Shown here: piece after piece, positions 19,020 to 27,445 of the stretch | Layout of the letters: every line of letters starts with the position of its first letter | Position numbering within the stretch: the stretch's first letter is position 1 | Assembly (NCBI RefSeq): GCF_015277735.1 | Contig: NZ_JADHDA010000002.1 | Coordinates: 248,001-312,000, forward strand | Reading direction: 5' to 3' | DNA length: 64,000 nt | From: Psychrobacter sp. NG254 | Lineage (GTDB): Bacteria > Pseudomonadota > Gammaproteobacteria > Pseudomonadales > Moraxellaceae | Notes under the pieces: model-generated | Databases searched by the model: none | Seen by the model: only the letters and a program-made list of their open reading frames with translations | Told to the model about the DNA's origin: nothing | Program-made: the position numbers and the translations under genes

Positions 19020-19388
19020 ATGCCGCATTTAACCATTCAAGTGACGCCTAACGTCAGTATTGCTCATGAAGAATCATTGCTTAAGTCACTCAATAAAGTG
19101 CTATGGGACAGTGGTCAGTTCAAACAACAAACTGATATCAAAGCGCGTATCTTACCTATTCAGACATTTTTGGTGGGTGTAGAAGATGATGAACAGGCCA
19201 ATGGATTTATTTATGCCCATTTAAAGATGATGACGGGACGCGATATCGCCGTTCGCAATCAGTTGGCAGAGCTACTGACGACAGCCATAGAAGATATACT
19301 AGGTGCCGAGCAGTCAGGCCGAGTCGCATTGCAAATATGTGTCGAAGTCGAAGAGATTAGTGCGGTCTATCATAAAAAAATGCTCTAA
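19020..19388 (+). CDS. 5-carboxymethyl-2-hydroxymuconate isomerase-like tautomerase
   Basis: A 122-residue protein of the CHMI (HpaF) tautomerase family. Pro2, the catalytic base after removal of Met1, begins the mature protein (MPHLTIQVTPNV). Length is close to HpaF (about 126). The true enzyme acts in homoprotocatechuate breakdown, but no other catabolic gene lies nearby, so the substrate may differ. The ribosome site AAGGAC is well placed, and a terminator follows at 19469-19504. Confidence 0.85.
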   Translation: MPHLTIQVTPNVSIAHEESLLKSLNKVLWDSGQFKQQTDIKARILPIQTFLVGVEDDEQANGFIYAHLKMMTGRDIAVRNQLAELLTTAIEDILGAEQSGRVALQICVEVEEISAVYHKKML

Positions 19389-19468
19389 TAAACGGCCTTA
19401 ATAATACAGATAGCTCACTCTAATACCCTGTGCAGCTCAAAAGTAGCTTGATTGGTTTTGGACAGACA

Positions 19469-19504
19469 ATAAAAAAGCGCCTACATAATAGGCGCTTTTT
19501 TATT
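19469..19504. terminator. Bidirectional terminator between the tautomerase and acyl-CoA dehydrogenase genes
   Basis: AATAAAAAAGCGCCTA, loop CATAA, TAGGCGCTTTTTTATT. Confidence 0.92.
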
Positions 19505-19540
19505 GATTAATTTCTATTGAATCTTAGACTAAGAAATATT

Positions 19541-21361
19541 TTAGTCTAAGAAAGCGAAGTTCTCAATTTCCATAGAGGTCATGCTATCGCTTGGTGCGAC
19601 CATGGCTTCGGCATGGCCTGAAGTGCGTGGCAATAATTTATCAAAGTAGAATTCAGCTGTTTGAATTTTGGCTTTGTAGAACTCTGGTGATTCAGTACCA
19701 CCATTTTTGAGTTTTTCGTACGACACTGCTGCCATACGTGCCCAATGATAGCCCATCATCACATAACCTGAGTACATCAAGAAGTCATCTGATGCCGCTG
19801 AGATAATTTCACGATCTTTACGTGCCATTAGCATCAAGCGTACGGTCAAGGTGTTCCATTCAGCACATAGTTTGGTTAGCGCCCAAACGAATTTACGCAT
19901 GTCTTTATCAAGCGCATACTCGCCACACCATTTCATGATGCTAGAGGTGTAATCACGGATGATTTTACCTTTGGATTGCAAGATAACCTTACGACCTAAC
20001 AAATCAAGCGCCTGTACACCAGTGGTGCCTTCGTACATCGTTGCGATACGTGCATCACGAGCGATCAGCTCCATGCCCCACTCTTTGATATAGCCGTGGC
20101 CGCCATAGATCTGCTGACCATGTTTGGCCGCTTCGATACCTAGCTCAGTCAAGAAGCCTTTTAGAATAGGCGTATAGAAGCCTAATTTATCATCCCATTT
20201 TTCAAACTCTTCATCATCGCCATTGATGATGCCCTGTGCCATTTTATCGGCGTAGCGTGCTGAGTGATAAATCATCGAGCGGCCGCCTTCAGCAAAGGCT
20301 TTTTGCGTCAATAGCATACGGCGTACATCAGCATGATGAATGATGGCATCTGCTACTTTTTCAGGATCTTTAGTACCAGATAGCGTACGCATAGAACGAC
20401 GTTCTTTGGCATACGGTAACGCGTTTTGGAAAGACAACTCAGTATGCGCCAGACCTTGGATACCAGTACCGATACGGGCCGTGTTCATAAAGGTGAACAT
20501 GGCTTTTAGGCCTTTGTGCGGTTCACCAATCAGGTAGCCAGTAGCACCATCAAAGTTCAATACACACGTTGAAGACGCGCTGATACCCATTTTGTGTTCA
20601 ATTGAACCACAGACTACCGCATTACGCTCGCCAGATTCGCCTTCCGCATTTGGCGTGAATTTTGGTACGATAAATAGCGAGATACCGCGCGTGCCTTCTG
20701 GTGCGTTCGGTAGACGTGCTAAAACAATATGAACGATATTGTCTGTTAAGTCATGCTCACCGCTTGAGATAAAGATTTTGGTACCGCTGATTTTATAGCT
20801 ACCGTCATCTTGTGGAATGGCTTTTGACTTAACTTGACCTAAGTCCGTACCACATTGTGGTTCAGTCAGACACATGGTACCAGCCCACGAGCCTTCGATT
20901 AGTTTTGGCAAATACAGCGCTTTTTGCTCGTCACTGCCATATTGGAGTAGGGTGTTGATACAGCCTGTTGATAGGCCAGGGTACATCGCCCAAGGCCAGT
21001 TAGCCGTACCTATCATTTCAGCTTTGATTAGGTTGATTGACGTTGGCAGGTTCATACCGCCGTACTCTTCAGGGTATGAGATACCTTGCCAGCCGCCTTC
21101 TACAAATTGGGCATACGCTTCTTTGAAGCCTTTTGGTGTGGTGACTACGCCATCTTCGAAATGACAGCCTTCTTCATCACCTGATTGATAGATAGGGGCA
21201 AGGACGTTTTCAGCAAAGTCAGCCATACCCTGCAAAATCATATCGATTGTTTCAGGGTCAGCGTTTTCGCCGTTATCTAAACTTTTATAGTGAGTTTGAA
21301 AATCAAATACATCATTAATCAAAAATTTGATATCACGTAGAGGTGCTTTGTAAGTTAACAT
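19541..21361 (-). CDS. Acyl-CoA dehydrogenase (DmdC-like, with C-terminal extension)
   Basis: A 606-residue FAD-dependent acyl-CoA dehydrogenase. MCLTEPQCGTDLG and KIFISSGEHDLTDN are the FAD/substrate signatures; MYEGTTGVQALDLLGRK holds the catalytic-type glutamate of this branch. The extra C-terminal domain after about residue 460 places it with the large DmdC/FadE-like dehydrogenases, which oxidise fatty acyl-CoA or 3-methylmercaptopropionyl-CoA. Which of these it uses cannot be told from sequence. The start at 21361 (MLTYKAPLRDIKF) matches the family and has AGAGAG upstream; a longer in-frame start at 21418 adds 19 atypical residues. Single gene. Confidence 0.9.
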   Translation of the reverse strand: MLTYKAPLRDIKFLINDVFDFQTHYKSLDNGENADPETIDMILQGMADFAENVLAPIYQSGDEEGCHFEDGVVTTPKGFKEAYAQFVEGGWQGISYPEEYGGMNLPTSINLIKAEMIGTANWPWAMYPGLSTGCINTLLQYGSDEQKALYLPKLIEGSWAGTMCLTEPQCGTDLGQVKSKAIPQDDGSYKISGTKIFISSGEHDLTDNIVHIVLARLPNAPEGTRGISLFIVPKFTPNAEGESGERNAVVCGSIEHKMGISASSTCVLNFDGATGYLIGEPHKGLKAMFTFMNTARIGTGIQGLAHTELSFQNALPYAKERRSMRTLSGTKDPEKVADAIIHHADVRRMLLTQKAFAEGGRSMIYHSARYADKMAQGIINGDDEEFEKWDDKLGFYTPILKGFLTELGIEAAKHGQQIYGGHGYIKEWGMELIARDARIATMYEGTTGVQALDLLGRKVILQSKGKIIRDYTSSIMKWCGEYALDKDMRKFVWALTKLCAEWNTLTVRLMLMARKDREIISAASDDFLMYSGYVMMGYHWARMAAVSYEKLKNGGTESPEFYKAKIQTAEFYFDKLLPRTSGHAEAMVAPSDSMTSMEIENFAFLD

Positions 21362-21754
21362 AATCGCTCTCTTTGGTTGGTTCGCTATCATAGGCTTATG
21401 GCGCAGTATATGAGTCACAGCTTAGGTAAACGACGTTCACTTATTTTGGATGTAGTAGATAATACAGATTATTATGTGGGCTGGCGAAAACACGGCGCTT
21501 CTTGCTATTAGCATTGAGTGCCATGAGTTAAGGTGACTTTGGTCACCCCAGCTATTATGGTGTTGATATGATTATAAATCTTATAGAGTGACAAATATAC
21601 AATTAATAACTATTATTCATGTATAACAATATTATACATTACATTTAGTTTTATCTTAATACTAGCTATCAGCGCTTTTCATTTATGTATTATGGACGAT
21701 TGATAATAAACAAAGCGTCAAAAAAATGGACTCATCATACAAAGGAAGCCATTT
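21362..21754. other. Divergent AT-rich intergenic region
   Basis: About 390 bp between the acyl-CoA dehydrogenase gene and the FUSC-like gene, very AT-rich from 21560 to 21700. Both promoters presumably lie here. AAGGAAG at 21741-21747 is the ribosome site of the rightward gene. No repeat or RNA was recognised. Confidence 0.4.
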
Positions 21755-22876
21755 ATGACTGTAGTAAAAAAACAGAAACGAGTGTCATGGTTGTCCGTGT
21801 TATTAGAACGTATGACATTGCTTATCGATGGTGAGCTGAATCATTTACTGACCGTCAATCGTAGTCAAAGACCGTGGCATATGCCGATTATTGCGGCGAT
21901 TGCTATCAGCTTTCCAGTGTTTGTGGGTGCTTACTTTGGCGACTTATCTTCTGGCATCAAAACCTCGCTTGGGTCGATGATTATTTTGAACTTGCCATTG
22001 GTCGGTGCCCTGCCTTATCGATTGGTGACGGTCATGGCGTGGGGGTTTGCTATGATTCTCAGTTTTGCGCTGGGGCTTATGGCACAGCAGTTGTCTGTCC
22101 TGCGACTACCTGTATTTATGCTGATTGGTTTTGGTGTGGTGATGCTGGGTCGTTACTATCGACAGCCGCCACCAGCGGGATTATTTGTATTGATGGCGGG
22201 TGCGATTGCACTGTTTATCCCTGTGCCGCTTGAGGATGTGGTTTCAGCGATCGGGCTTGTGTTGTTGGGTAGCGGCTCGTCGATGTTATTGGCGTTGCTC
22301 TATACGCTATTTTTACTCGCGACACGCCCTATTGTCTCTGCACCTACCTATTGCTATGAGCCAGAGATGCTCAGTGATAGTTTCATCGTGGTGAGTTTTG
22401 TCAGTCTGGCACTGGTAATCGCCGTATTGTTAGAGATGCCTTATCCGTATTGGGCGGCCATGAGCTGCTTTATTATTATCCAAGGCATGCAGATGCGGAC
22501 AATATGGATCAAGCAATTACATCGTCTGTTGGGCACGTTGGTCGGAATGGGCGTCGCTGGTTGGATGCTATCGTGGGGGCTGTCGGTGTGGGGCGTTGCC
22601 ATTTCGATACTACTCATGATGCTGTTGATTGAGTCGTTTGTCGATCGGCATTATGGCATGGCGGTGATATTTATCACGCCTTTGACGATATTTATCGCAG
22701 AATATGGCAGTACGATGCTTGCAGCGCCTGTGGCTGGCGTTATCATTCACGCGCGCATGATCGATACTGCACTTGGCTGTGCGATTGGTCTGGGTGGTGG
22801 GTTAGCGATACACTCCACGCGATTACGTGTACCGCTGCGACGTTTAGAGAACTGGCTGCTGACACGCTTTAGTTGA
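21755..22876 (+). CDS. FUSC-like inner-membrane protein
   Basis: A 373-residue polytopic membrane protein. Two similar halves of hydrophobic helices (about residues 48-195 and 212-355) surround a short polar middle. The second half contains YPYWAAMSCFIIIQG followed by a basic patch and LGTLVGMGVAGWMLS, the fusaric acid resistance (FUSC) pattern seen in AaeB and YccS-type exporters. It lacks the large cytoplasmic domain of those proteins. Efflux of aromatic acids is possible but unproven, and no membrane-fusion partner is adjacent. AAGGAAG precedes the ATG. Confidence 0.75.
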   Translation: MTVVKKQKRVSWLSVLLERMTLLIDGELNHLLTVNRSQRPWHMPIIAAIAISFPVFVGAYFGDLSSGIKTSLGSMIILNLPLVGALPYRLVTVMAWGFAMILSFALGLMAQQLSVLRLPVFMLIGFGVVMLGRYYRQPPPAGLFVLMAGAIALFIPVPLEDVVSAIGLVLLGSGSSMLLALLYTLFLLATRPIVSAPTYCYEPEMLSDSFIVVSFVSLALVIAVLLEMPYPYWAAMSCFIIIQGMQMRTIWIKQLHRLLGTLVGMGVAGWMLSWGLSVWGVAISILLMMLLIESFVDRHYGMAVIFITPLTIFIAEYGSTMLAAPVAGVIIHARMIDTALGCAIGLGGGLAIHSTRLRVPLRRLENWLLTRFS

Positions 22877-22933
22877 TAGCCAGTCGCTGCTTTTACACTG
22901 CTTGTTACACTGAATATTGCTCAATAGTCTGTG

Positions 22934-23797
22934 TTATTTATTTTGACGCAATGCTTCAGTGGCTGTTGCAACATCGATTTGGTAGCCAGTCCAGCGCTCA
23001 AAGCTGAGCGCTGCTTGCCCGATGAGCATGCCGTAGCCTTCTGATGTTTGCGCGTCACGCGCGGCAAAGTGCTGCAAAAATGGCAGCGGACGTCCATACA
23101 TCATGTCATAAGCGTAGTGGCAGTTTAAATCATTATCCAGTGGCAATGTGTCGCCTGATAAGCCGATAGACGTGGCATTGATAATGATATCAAATTGTCC
23201 GGTCAATTCACTGGTCGCACAAGTTTCGATACTGTGTTTACCGATAGTCTCACTCGCGGTACTCAGCTCATCTACTAAATTGGTCGCTTTGCTCTCTGTG
23301 CGATTGGCGATAGTGAGCGTACCTATACCCGATTCAATAAGCGGTAATATGACACCACGTGCTGCGCCGCCTGCGCCAATCAGTGCCACACGAGCACCGG
23401 TCAGCGGCCAGCCCAAGCTATTCATGTGATTAATAAGCCCTTGTCCATCGGTATTGTCACCGTATAGCGCCTCTGTTAATGAAGCGCCTTGTTGCAGCAT
23501 CTCTTGATTGATGGCTAGCGTATTGACAGCGCCTGCGGTTTTGGCATGCGCGGATAGTCCGCCACGTGCCGCGCAGCAATCATAAGCAACTTGTTTAAAT
23601 GGTACCGTCACATTCGTACCCACACCGCCACCATTAAAAAAAGCTTCCACCACTGCGATAAAACTGGCAGTATCATCAGGACAGTACTGACGTTGATAAC
23701 TGATATCGATGCCAGCTTGTACCGCGAACTGCTCATGAATCTCAGGAGATTTGCTGTGGGCAATGGGGTTGCCGATAACGATAAAGTGTTGGGTCAT
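22934..23797 (-). CDS. aroE: Shikimate dehydrogenase (NADP+)
   Basis: A 287-residue cytoplasmic enzyme reducing 3-dehydroshikimate to shikimate in the aromatic amino acid pathway. NPIAHSKSPEIH binds shikimate, NVTVPFK holds the catalytic lysine, GDNTDGQG holds the catalytic-type Asp, and GAGGAARG plus NRTESKA form the NADP site. The start at 23797 (MTQHFIVIGNPIAHSKSP) fits the family; an in-frame start at 23824 would add nine residues. The stop lies 57 bases from the convergent FUSC-like gene. Confidence 0.95.
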   Translation of the reverse strand: MTQHFIVIGNPIAHSKSPEIHEQFAVQAGIDISYQRQYCPDDTASFIAVVEAFFNGGGVGTNVTVPFKQVAYDCCAARGGLSAHAKTAGAVNTLAINQEMLQQGASLTEALYGDNTDGQGLINHMNSLGWPLTGARVALIGAGGAARGVILPLIESGIGTLTIANRTESKATNLVDELSTASETIGKHSIETCATSELTGQFDIIINATSIGLSGDTLPLDNDLNCHYAYDMMYGRPLPFLQHFAARDAQTSEGYGMLIGQAALSFERWTGYQIDVATATEALRQNK

Positions 23798-24120
23798 AAG
23801 AAGTCCGGTGGCGAAAGGTGACAAGAGATAGAGCAGTAAAAAACAGATACGCGGTCATCATAAGCGATAATGTTATGATTGACAAATCAAGCGCGCGTCC
23901 AAGCAACCTTTTATGAAAGAGGGTTTTTGGCCAGTGATATAGTTAACAAATCTGTACTCTCTGGGCGTGTTCTGTGTAACGTAAAAGCTAGTCAAGTACT
24001 AAGCAGTTGGGTAAACTATAAATCATAAGCCTTCTATCTTTATTAAATTTTTGGTTATCAGCGGCATTTTGCCAGCTTCTTAATATTTTGAGATCAACTA
24101 AAAGTGTGAGTAAACTATTC
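23798..24120. other. Divergent intergenic region aroE / lipoprotein
   Basis: About 320 bp. The promoters of aroE and the lipoprotein-pabC pair should lie here; no clear operator or structured RNA was seen. In-frame alternative starts of the lipoprotein (TTG 24088, GTG 24106) fall at its right end. Confidence 0.4.
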
Positions 24121-24792
24121 ATGTGGAATCATAATCTACAAACCCTTCTATCAGCTACGATCATAGCAGTTGGTGTATCACTCAGTGGCTGTGACAGCAC
24201 AAAAGAAGAGGCTCAAAACCCAGATGCAAACGCTGAGAGTAATGAGCAGGCAGTGACGAATACACCAGTGCAAGACAGTACTGCCGATAACCCTGATTTG
24301 GACGGGGCAACGGCGCAGCAAGGTACGCCTGTCAAATATGATGTCGCAGCATGGAGCACTGATGCGGCCGCGCCACTGAACACCACTGAGCTAGATAGTA
24401 TTCAGTCCGCATTTGGTAAGGTCATGAGCACCGACGAAAACAGCCTAGACTATGCCAGTAACCCTGCTGCCAAATATCGCTTTATGAAAAACGATGCACC
24501 GTATTTGGATATTATCGATTCCGAAAAATATTTAGAGCTTGGCTGGTATTACGCCAATCCTACCGACTCAGACAAAGAAAAAGAGCTGAGCCAAAGCCAT
24601 GCCAAAAAGTCCTACCAGCTATCACGTCAGCTGATGGGTGATGACGGCGGCAAACTGGTGGCTGATATGCTCAATAGCCAAATCATCAAAAACAGAGTCG
24701 TCAGTGGACAAAAAGTCGAGCTGGCCAAATGTGAGTTTTATAGCTGTATGCTGGTCATCAATAAATCTGCTGCTCAAACAGATGACAGCTAA
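24121..24792 (+). CDS. Hypothetical lipoprotein upstream of pabC
   Basis: A predicted outer-membrane or periplasmic lipoprotein of about 223 residues. The N-terminus has a hydrophobic stretch ending in the lipobox VSLSGC. A Ser/Thr/Asn-rich linker follows, then a folded-looking domain with four aligned helical stretches from LNTTELDSIQSAFGK to the end and a late cysteine pair (KCEFYSCML). No known family was recognised. ATG 24121 is used; GTG at 24106 would add a lysine near the N-terminus, also reasonable for a signal sequence. Its stop is three bases before the pabC GTG, so translation is probably coupled. Confidence 0.7.
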   Translation: MWNHNLQTLLSATIIAVGVSLSGCDSTKEEAQNPDANAESNEQAVTNTPVQDSTADNPDLDGATAQQGTPVKYDVAAWSTDAAAPLNTTELDSIQSAFGKVMSTDENSLDYASNPAAKYRFMKNDAPYLDIIDSEKYLELGWYYANPTDSDKEKELSQSHAKKSYQLSRQLMGDDGGKLVADMLNSQIIKNRVVSGQKVELAKCEFYSCMLVINKSAAQTDDS

Positions 24793-24795
24793 TCA

Positions 24796-25779
24796 GTGAC
24801 CGCCACGATACCACTGCCCAACCACTGGGTCTGTCTCTATCCACAGAACGATAGGGCAGCTATCGAAGCATCGACAATAGTAGCTGTGTCGCCAGACAAC
24901 CGTGGATTGGCCTATGCTGATGGGTTCTTTACCACTATGGGTGTCATCGATGGACAGATACTGTGGGACGACTACCACTATCAGCGCCTTGTCTCTCACT
25001 CTGATGCTTTGCAGTTCGATATCAATCCGTCTGAGCTGATGGCTGTGCTCACACTATATGCTGAGCAGTTAGAGCAGGGTATGCTCAAGCTGATAGTGAC
25101 GCGCGCTGCGCAAGATATCAGAGGCTATGGCTATACGCCAACTGTCTTTGGTAGTGCTTGTGAGATATGGTTAAAGCCTTCTGTGATGCGAGTGTCTACT
25201 GCACTGCAATTGACGCTGCCTGATGGGGCGTTGGTACCGATGCAGCCCGCTGCTGCTGCGATATGCCTGTCTTCTCAAATTGCTTGCCTGCCATCCACGC
25301 TGGCAGGACTCAAAACCCTAAATCGTCTAGACAATGTGCTTGCCAGTGGTGAGTTACAACAGATAAAGGCTGAGCCACTAGCATCTGCTATCGCAAAAAC
25401 CCTCAGTGAAGGACTGCTACGTGATATGAGCGGACACTGGGTGGAAGGGACGATGAGCAATGTGTTTTATCAATTAGCCGATAAGTCATTATCAGAACCT
25501 ACAAAACTCTCTAACGATTATGAAAATAATGACAACTATCTAACTACGCTCACTACAGGTCAGTGGTACACACCTTCTATGGCGCAATCGGGTGTCGCTG
25601 GTGTCATGCGGCAAGTGCTTATTGATGCTTTATCAAGTACGGCTTGTCCAGTTGAGATTAGACCGTTAGCAGATGAGGACTTGCCTCGATTAACGCAGTT
25701 ATTCTTTTGCAATGCGCTGCGCGGCATCATGCCAATGAGCAGTTTGACGTTGCTGTCAGGTGAGGTTGTGGATTTTTAA
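24796..25779 (+). CDS. pabC: Aminodeoxychorismate lyase PabC
   Basis: A PLP fold-type IV enzyme that releases 4-aminobenzoate and pyruvate from aminodeoxychorismate, in folate synthesis. Features are YADGFFTTM near the N-terminus, GLKTLNRLDNV with the PLP lysine near residue 172, and WVEGTMSNVFY with the conserved glutamate. At 327 residues it is longer than E. coli PabC (269), with inserted segments around residues 230-250. Start is GTG, three bases after the lipoprotein stop. The pabC-mltG-tmk order is conserved in gammaproteobacteria, but here a restriction cassette lies between pabC and mltG. Confidence 0.93.
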   Translation: MTATIPLPNHWVCLYPQNDRAAIEASTIVAVSPDNRGLAYADGFFTTMGVIDGQILWDDYHYQRLVSHSDALQFDINPSELMAVLTLYAEQLEQGMLKLIVTRAAQDIRGYGYTPTVFGSACEIWLKPSVMRVSTALQLTLPDGALVPMQPAAAAICLSSQIACLPSTLAGLKTLNRLDNVLASGELQQIKAEPLASAIAKTLSEGLLRDMSGHWVEGTMSNVFYQLADKSLSEPTKLSNDYENNDNYLTTLTTGQWYTPSMAQSGVAGVMRQVLIDALSSTACPVEIRPLADEDLPRLTQLFFCNALRGIMPMSSLTLLSGEVVDF

Positions 25780-25784
25780 TCCGT

Positions 25785-26498
25785 CTAGCTTTTATCTTCT
25801 TTGTTTAATAAACGATAAAAATGTTGTTTGAAAAACTCTTTCCTACCAGCGTCTTGTAGATCTTCGTAGCGCGCTTGGCTAAGTTGCAAATACTCAGTTT
25901 CTTGCTCAATACCAATAAAGCGCCTTCCTAAGACGTTGCTTGCAACACCTGTTGTCGAAGATCCAGCAAAAGGGTCGAGAACCAAAGCATTTTTTTTAGT
26001 GGATGCTAAAATAATTTGGGCTAGTAACGCTAGCGGCTTTTGCGTTGGGTGCTTGCCACAAGATTTTTCCCACTTGGCAATAGCGGGTAAACGCCATACA
26101 TCTTTCATCTGTTTATCGTTATTGAGCCGCTTCATCAAATCATAATCGAAGTAGTGGGGTATTTTAGGGTGTTTTCTTACCCAAATAATAAACTCTGTAG
26201 AATGAGTGAAAAACCGACAGGAGAAGTTAGGCGGTGGGTTGGTTTTTTCCCAAGTTATAACGTTAAGTATTTTGAAACCAAGCTGCGGTAGGATACGTCC
26301 CAAGGTAAAAATATTATGGTGCGTACCGCTGACCCATAAGGTTGCATTATCTGCCATTTTTTCACGTACAGCAGAAAGCCATTCATAGGTAAATGTATAA
26401 GCGTCATCGTCACTGACAAGCTTATCCCATTGGCCTTTATTGACTGACTGGATTTTACCGTTTTTGACTGTTAGACCATCGTTGAATTTACTGTTCAA
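25785..26498 (-). pseudogene. DpnA-like adenine-N6 methyltransferase, 5'-truncated
   Basis: The C-terminal three quarters of a beta-class adenine DNA methyltransferase resembling M2.DpnII (DpnA). Recognisable blocks in order are VNKGQWDKL, LWVSGTHHNIFTLG, WEKTNPPPNFSCRFFTHSTE, KQMKDVW, KHPTQKP and the SAM-binding motif I VLDPFAGSSTTGV. In this class the catalytic DPPY motif lies N-terminal to these blocks. Here the frame starts with TTG at the residues that normally follow DPPYFL, and upstream in-frame codons run to a stop at 26532-26534 with no DPPY. The protein should therefore be inactive. It ends five bases from the pabC stop, marking the left edge of the inserted cassette. Confidence 0.8.
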
Positions 26499-26581
26499 GA
26501 GCCAGCGCTCTTTTATTGTCCATAAGCTTATCTATGAAAGCTTGGAAGCAGTGAGAGCTGCTTTTGGATTGAACTAGTCAC

Positions 26582-26773
26582 TCATTCTACGCCAAAGATA
26601 ATAAATTGAGTATCAAGCATCTCATCAGGTTCTAAAGTAATATTCTCGCTTCTATATTTTTCTCGCGCTTTTAGCAGAGCAGTTTCACCATCTTCAGCAA
26701 CCACTTCTATAAGTGCACTCATCGTTTCGATTACTTCTATTTGATAAATATTCAAACCGTCTGTCCTTATCAT
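26582..26773 (-). CDS. DpnD/PcfM-like small protein
   Basis: A 63-residue protein with the pattern YQIEVIETMSALIEV - GETALLKAREKYRSE - ITLEPDEM, which matches the DpnD/PcfM-like family as I recall it. DpnD is the small second gene of the pneumococcal DpnI cassette; its function is unknown. Here it lies on the same strand as the DpnI-like gene, with another gene in the opposite direction between them. ATG 26773 is chosen because TTGAGAA is well spaced upstream; a TTG at 26788 is also in frame. The downstream truncated methyltransferase follows after 83 bases. Confidence 0.72.
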   Translation of the reverse strand: MIRTDGLNIYQIEVIETMSALIEVVAEDGETALLKAREKYRSENITLEPDEMLDTQFIIFGVE

Positions 26774-26852
26774 AACTATTCTCAACAATTACAAGTTGTC
26801 ATATTCAAAATCTATTTTTGTTATCTATACCAACTAGATTAGCAAAAGCGCT

Positions 26853-26874
26853 CAAAAGAAGTGATCGTCTTTTG
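26853..26874. promoter_or_regulatory. Inverted repeat around a GATC site in the divergent cassette promoter region
   Basis: CAAAAGA, an eight-base spacer AGTGATCG, TCTTTTG. It sits between the leftward DpnD-like gene and the rightward unknown gene, with two further GATC sites at 26904 and 26911. It may be an operator; no binding protein is known. Confidence 0.4.
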
Positions 26875-26950
26875 TTACCTAGACTTGTGTCTTAGAGCAA
26901 ATCGATCAATGATCCTTTTTCAGTAGAAACCGTTAAAAGGACAGTATCGT

Positions 26951-27445
26951 ATGCGTTCAATATATGAAGAGACAAGAATTCCAGTACAAATCAGACGCTT
27001 GATGATATTTAATAAAGTTTGCTGTGCAGCGAAAAGAAATCCTGATGAAGTGATTCACTTACCTTGTTATTCACAGATAGCATTTAGTGTTGTTTATTCT
27101 AATAAAGATAAAAAATACACAGCATTCGGGAGTGTGTTTAGGTATGCGCATACCCGTCAAGAAGTCATCGAACAAGGTGTAGATAAACAATTTCATGAAG
27201 ACACTGTGATGTGTGCAATTACAACCGAAAAACAAGCTTTTACTAAAGCTTCTCGCACTCCGTTAGGATTACTAATGAGCTGGAATAAACAGGTAAAAAA
27301 TCGAGTGTATACCTGTCTCGAGGGCAATGTGAAAAACTTTTTTAAAGTGAATGATGAGCTAGAGCTAGATTACCCGCCTCATAAATTTTACGGTCGTTTG
27401 GTTGCTGCCAAAGATTTGCCATTATGGGATGATAATTGTTTTTAA
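26951..27445 (+). CDS. Unknown protein encoded inside the DpnI-like cassette
   Basis: A 164-residue soluble protein that I do not recognise. It has no signal peptide or membrane segment. It is basic in its first half (IPVQIRRLMIF, CCAAKRNPDE) and has several cysteines and aromatic residues. Its last three bases overlap the stop of the convergent DpnI-like gene by four bases in total. An AAAAGG ribosome site lies ten bases before the ATG. Codon use is AT-rich like the rest of the cassette and unlike the flanking pabC and mltG. Position suggests a link to restriction (control, immunity or accessory function), but this is inference only. Confidence 0.65.
   Translation: MRSIYEETRIPVQIRRLMIFNKVCCAAKRNPDEVIHLPCYSQIAFSVVYSNKDKKYTAFGSVFRYAHTRQEVIEQGVDKQFHEDTVMCAITTEKQAFTKASRTPLGLLMSWNKQVKNRVYTCLEGNVKNFFKVNDELELDYPPHKFYGRLVAAKDLPLWDDNCF

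Noticed and set aside
23961..23980. Single GGGCGTGT occurrence as a third MITE end
   Set aside because: No inverted partner or TA/TTA flank; likely chance.
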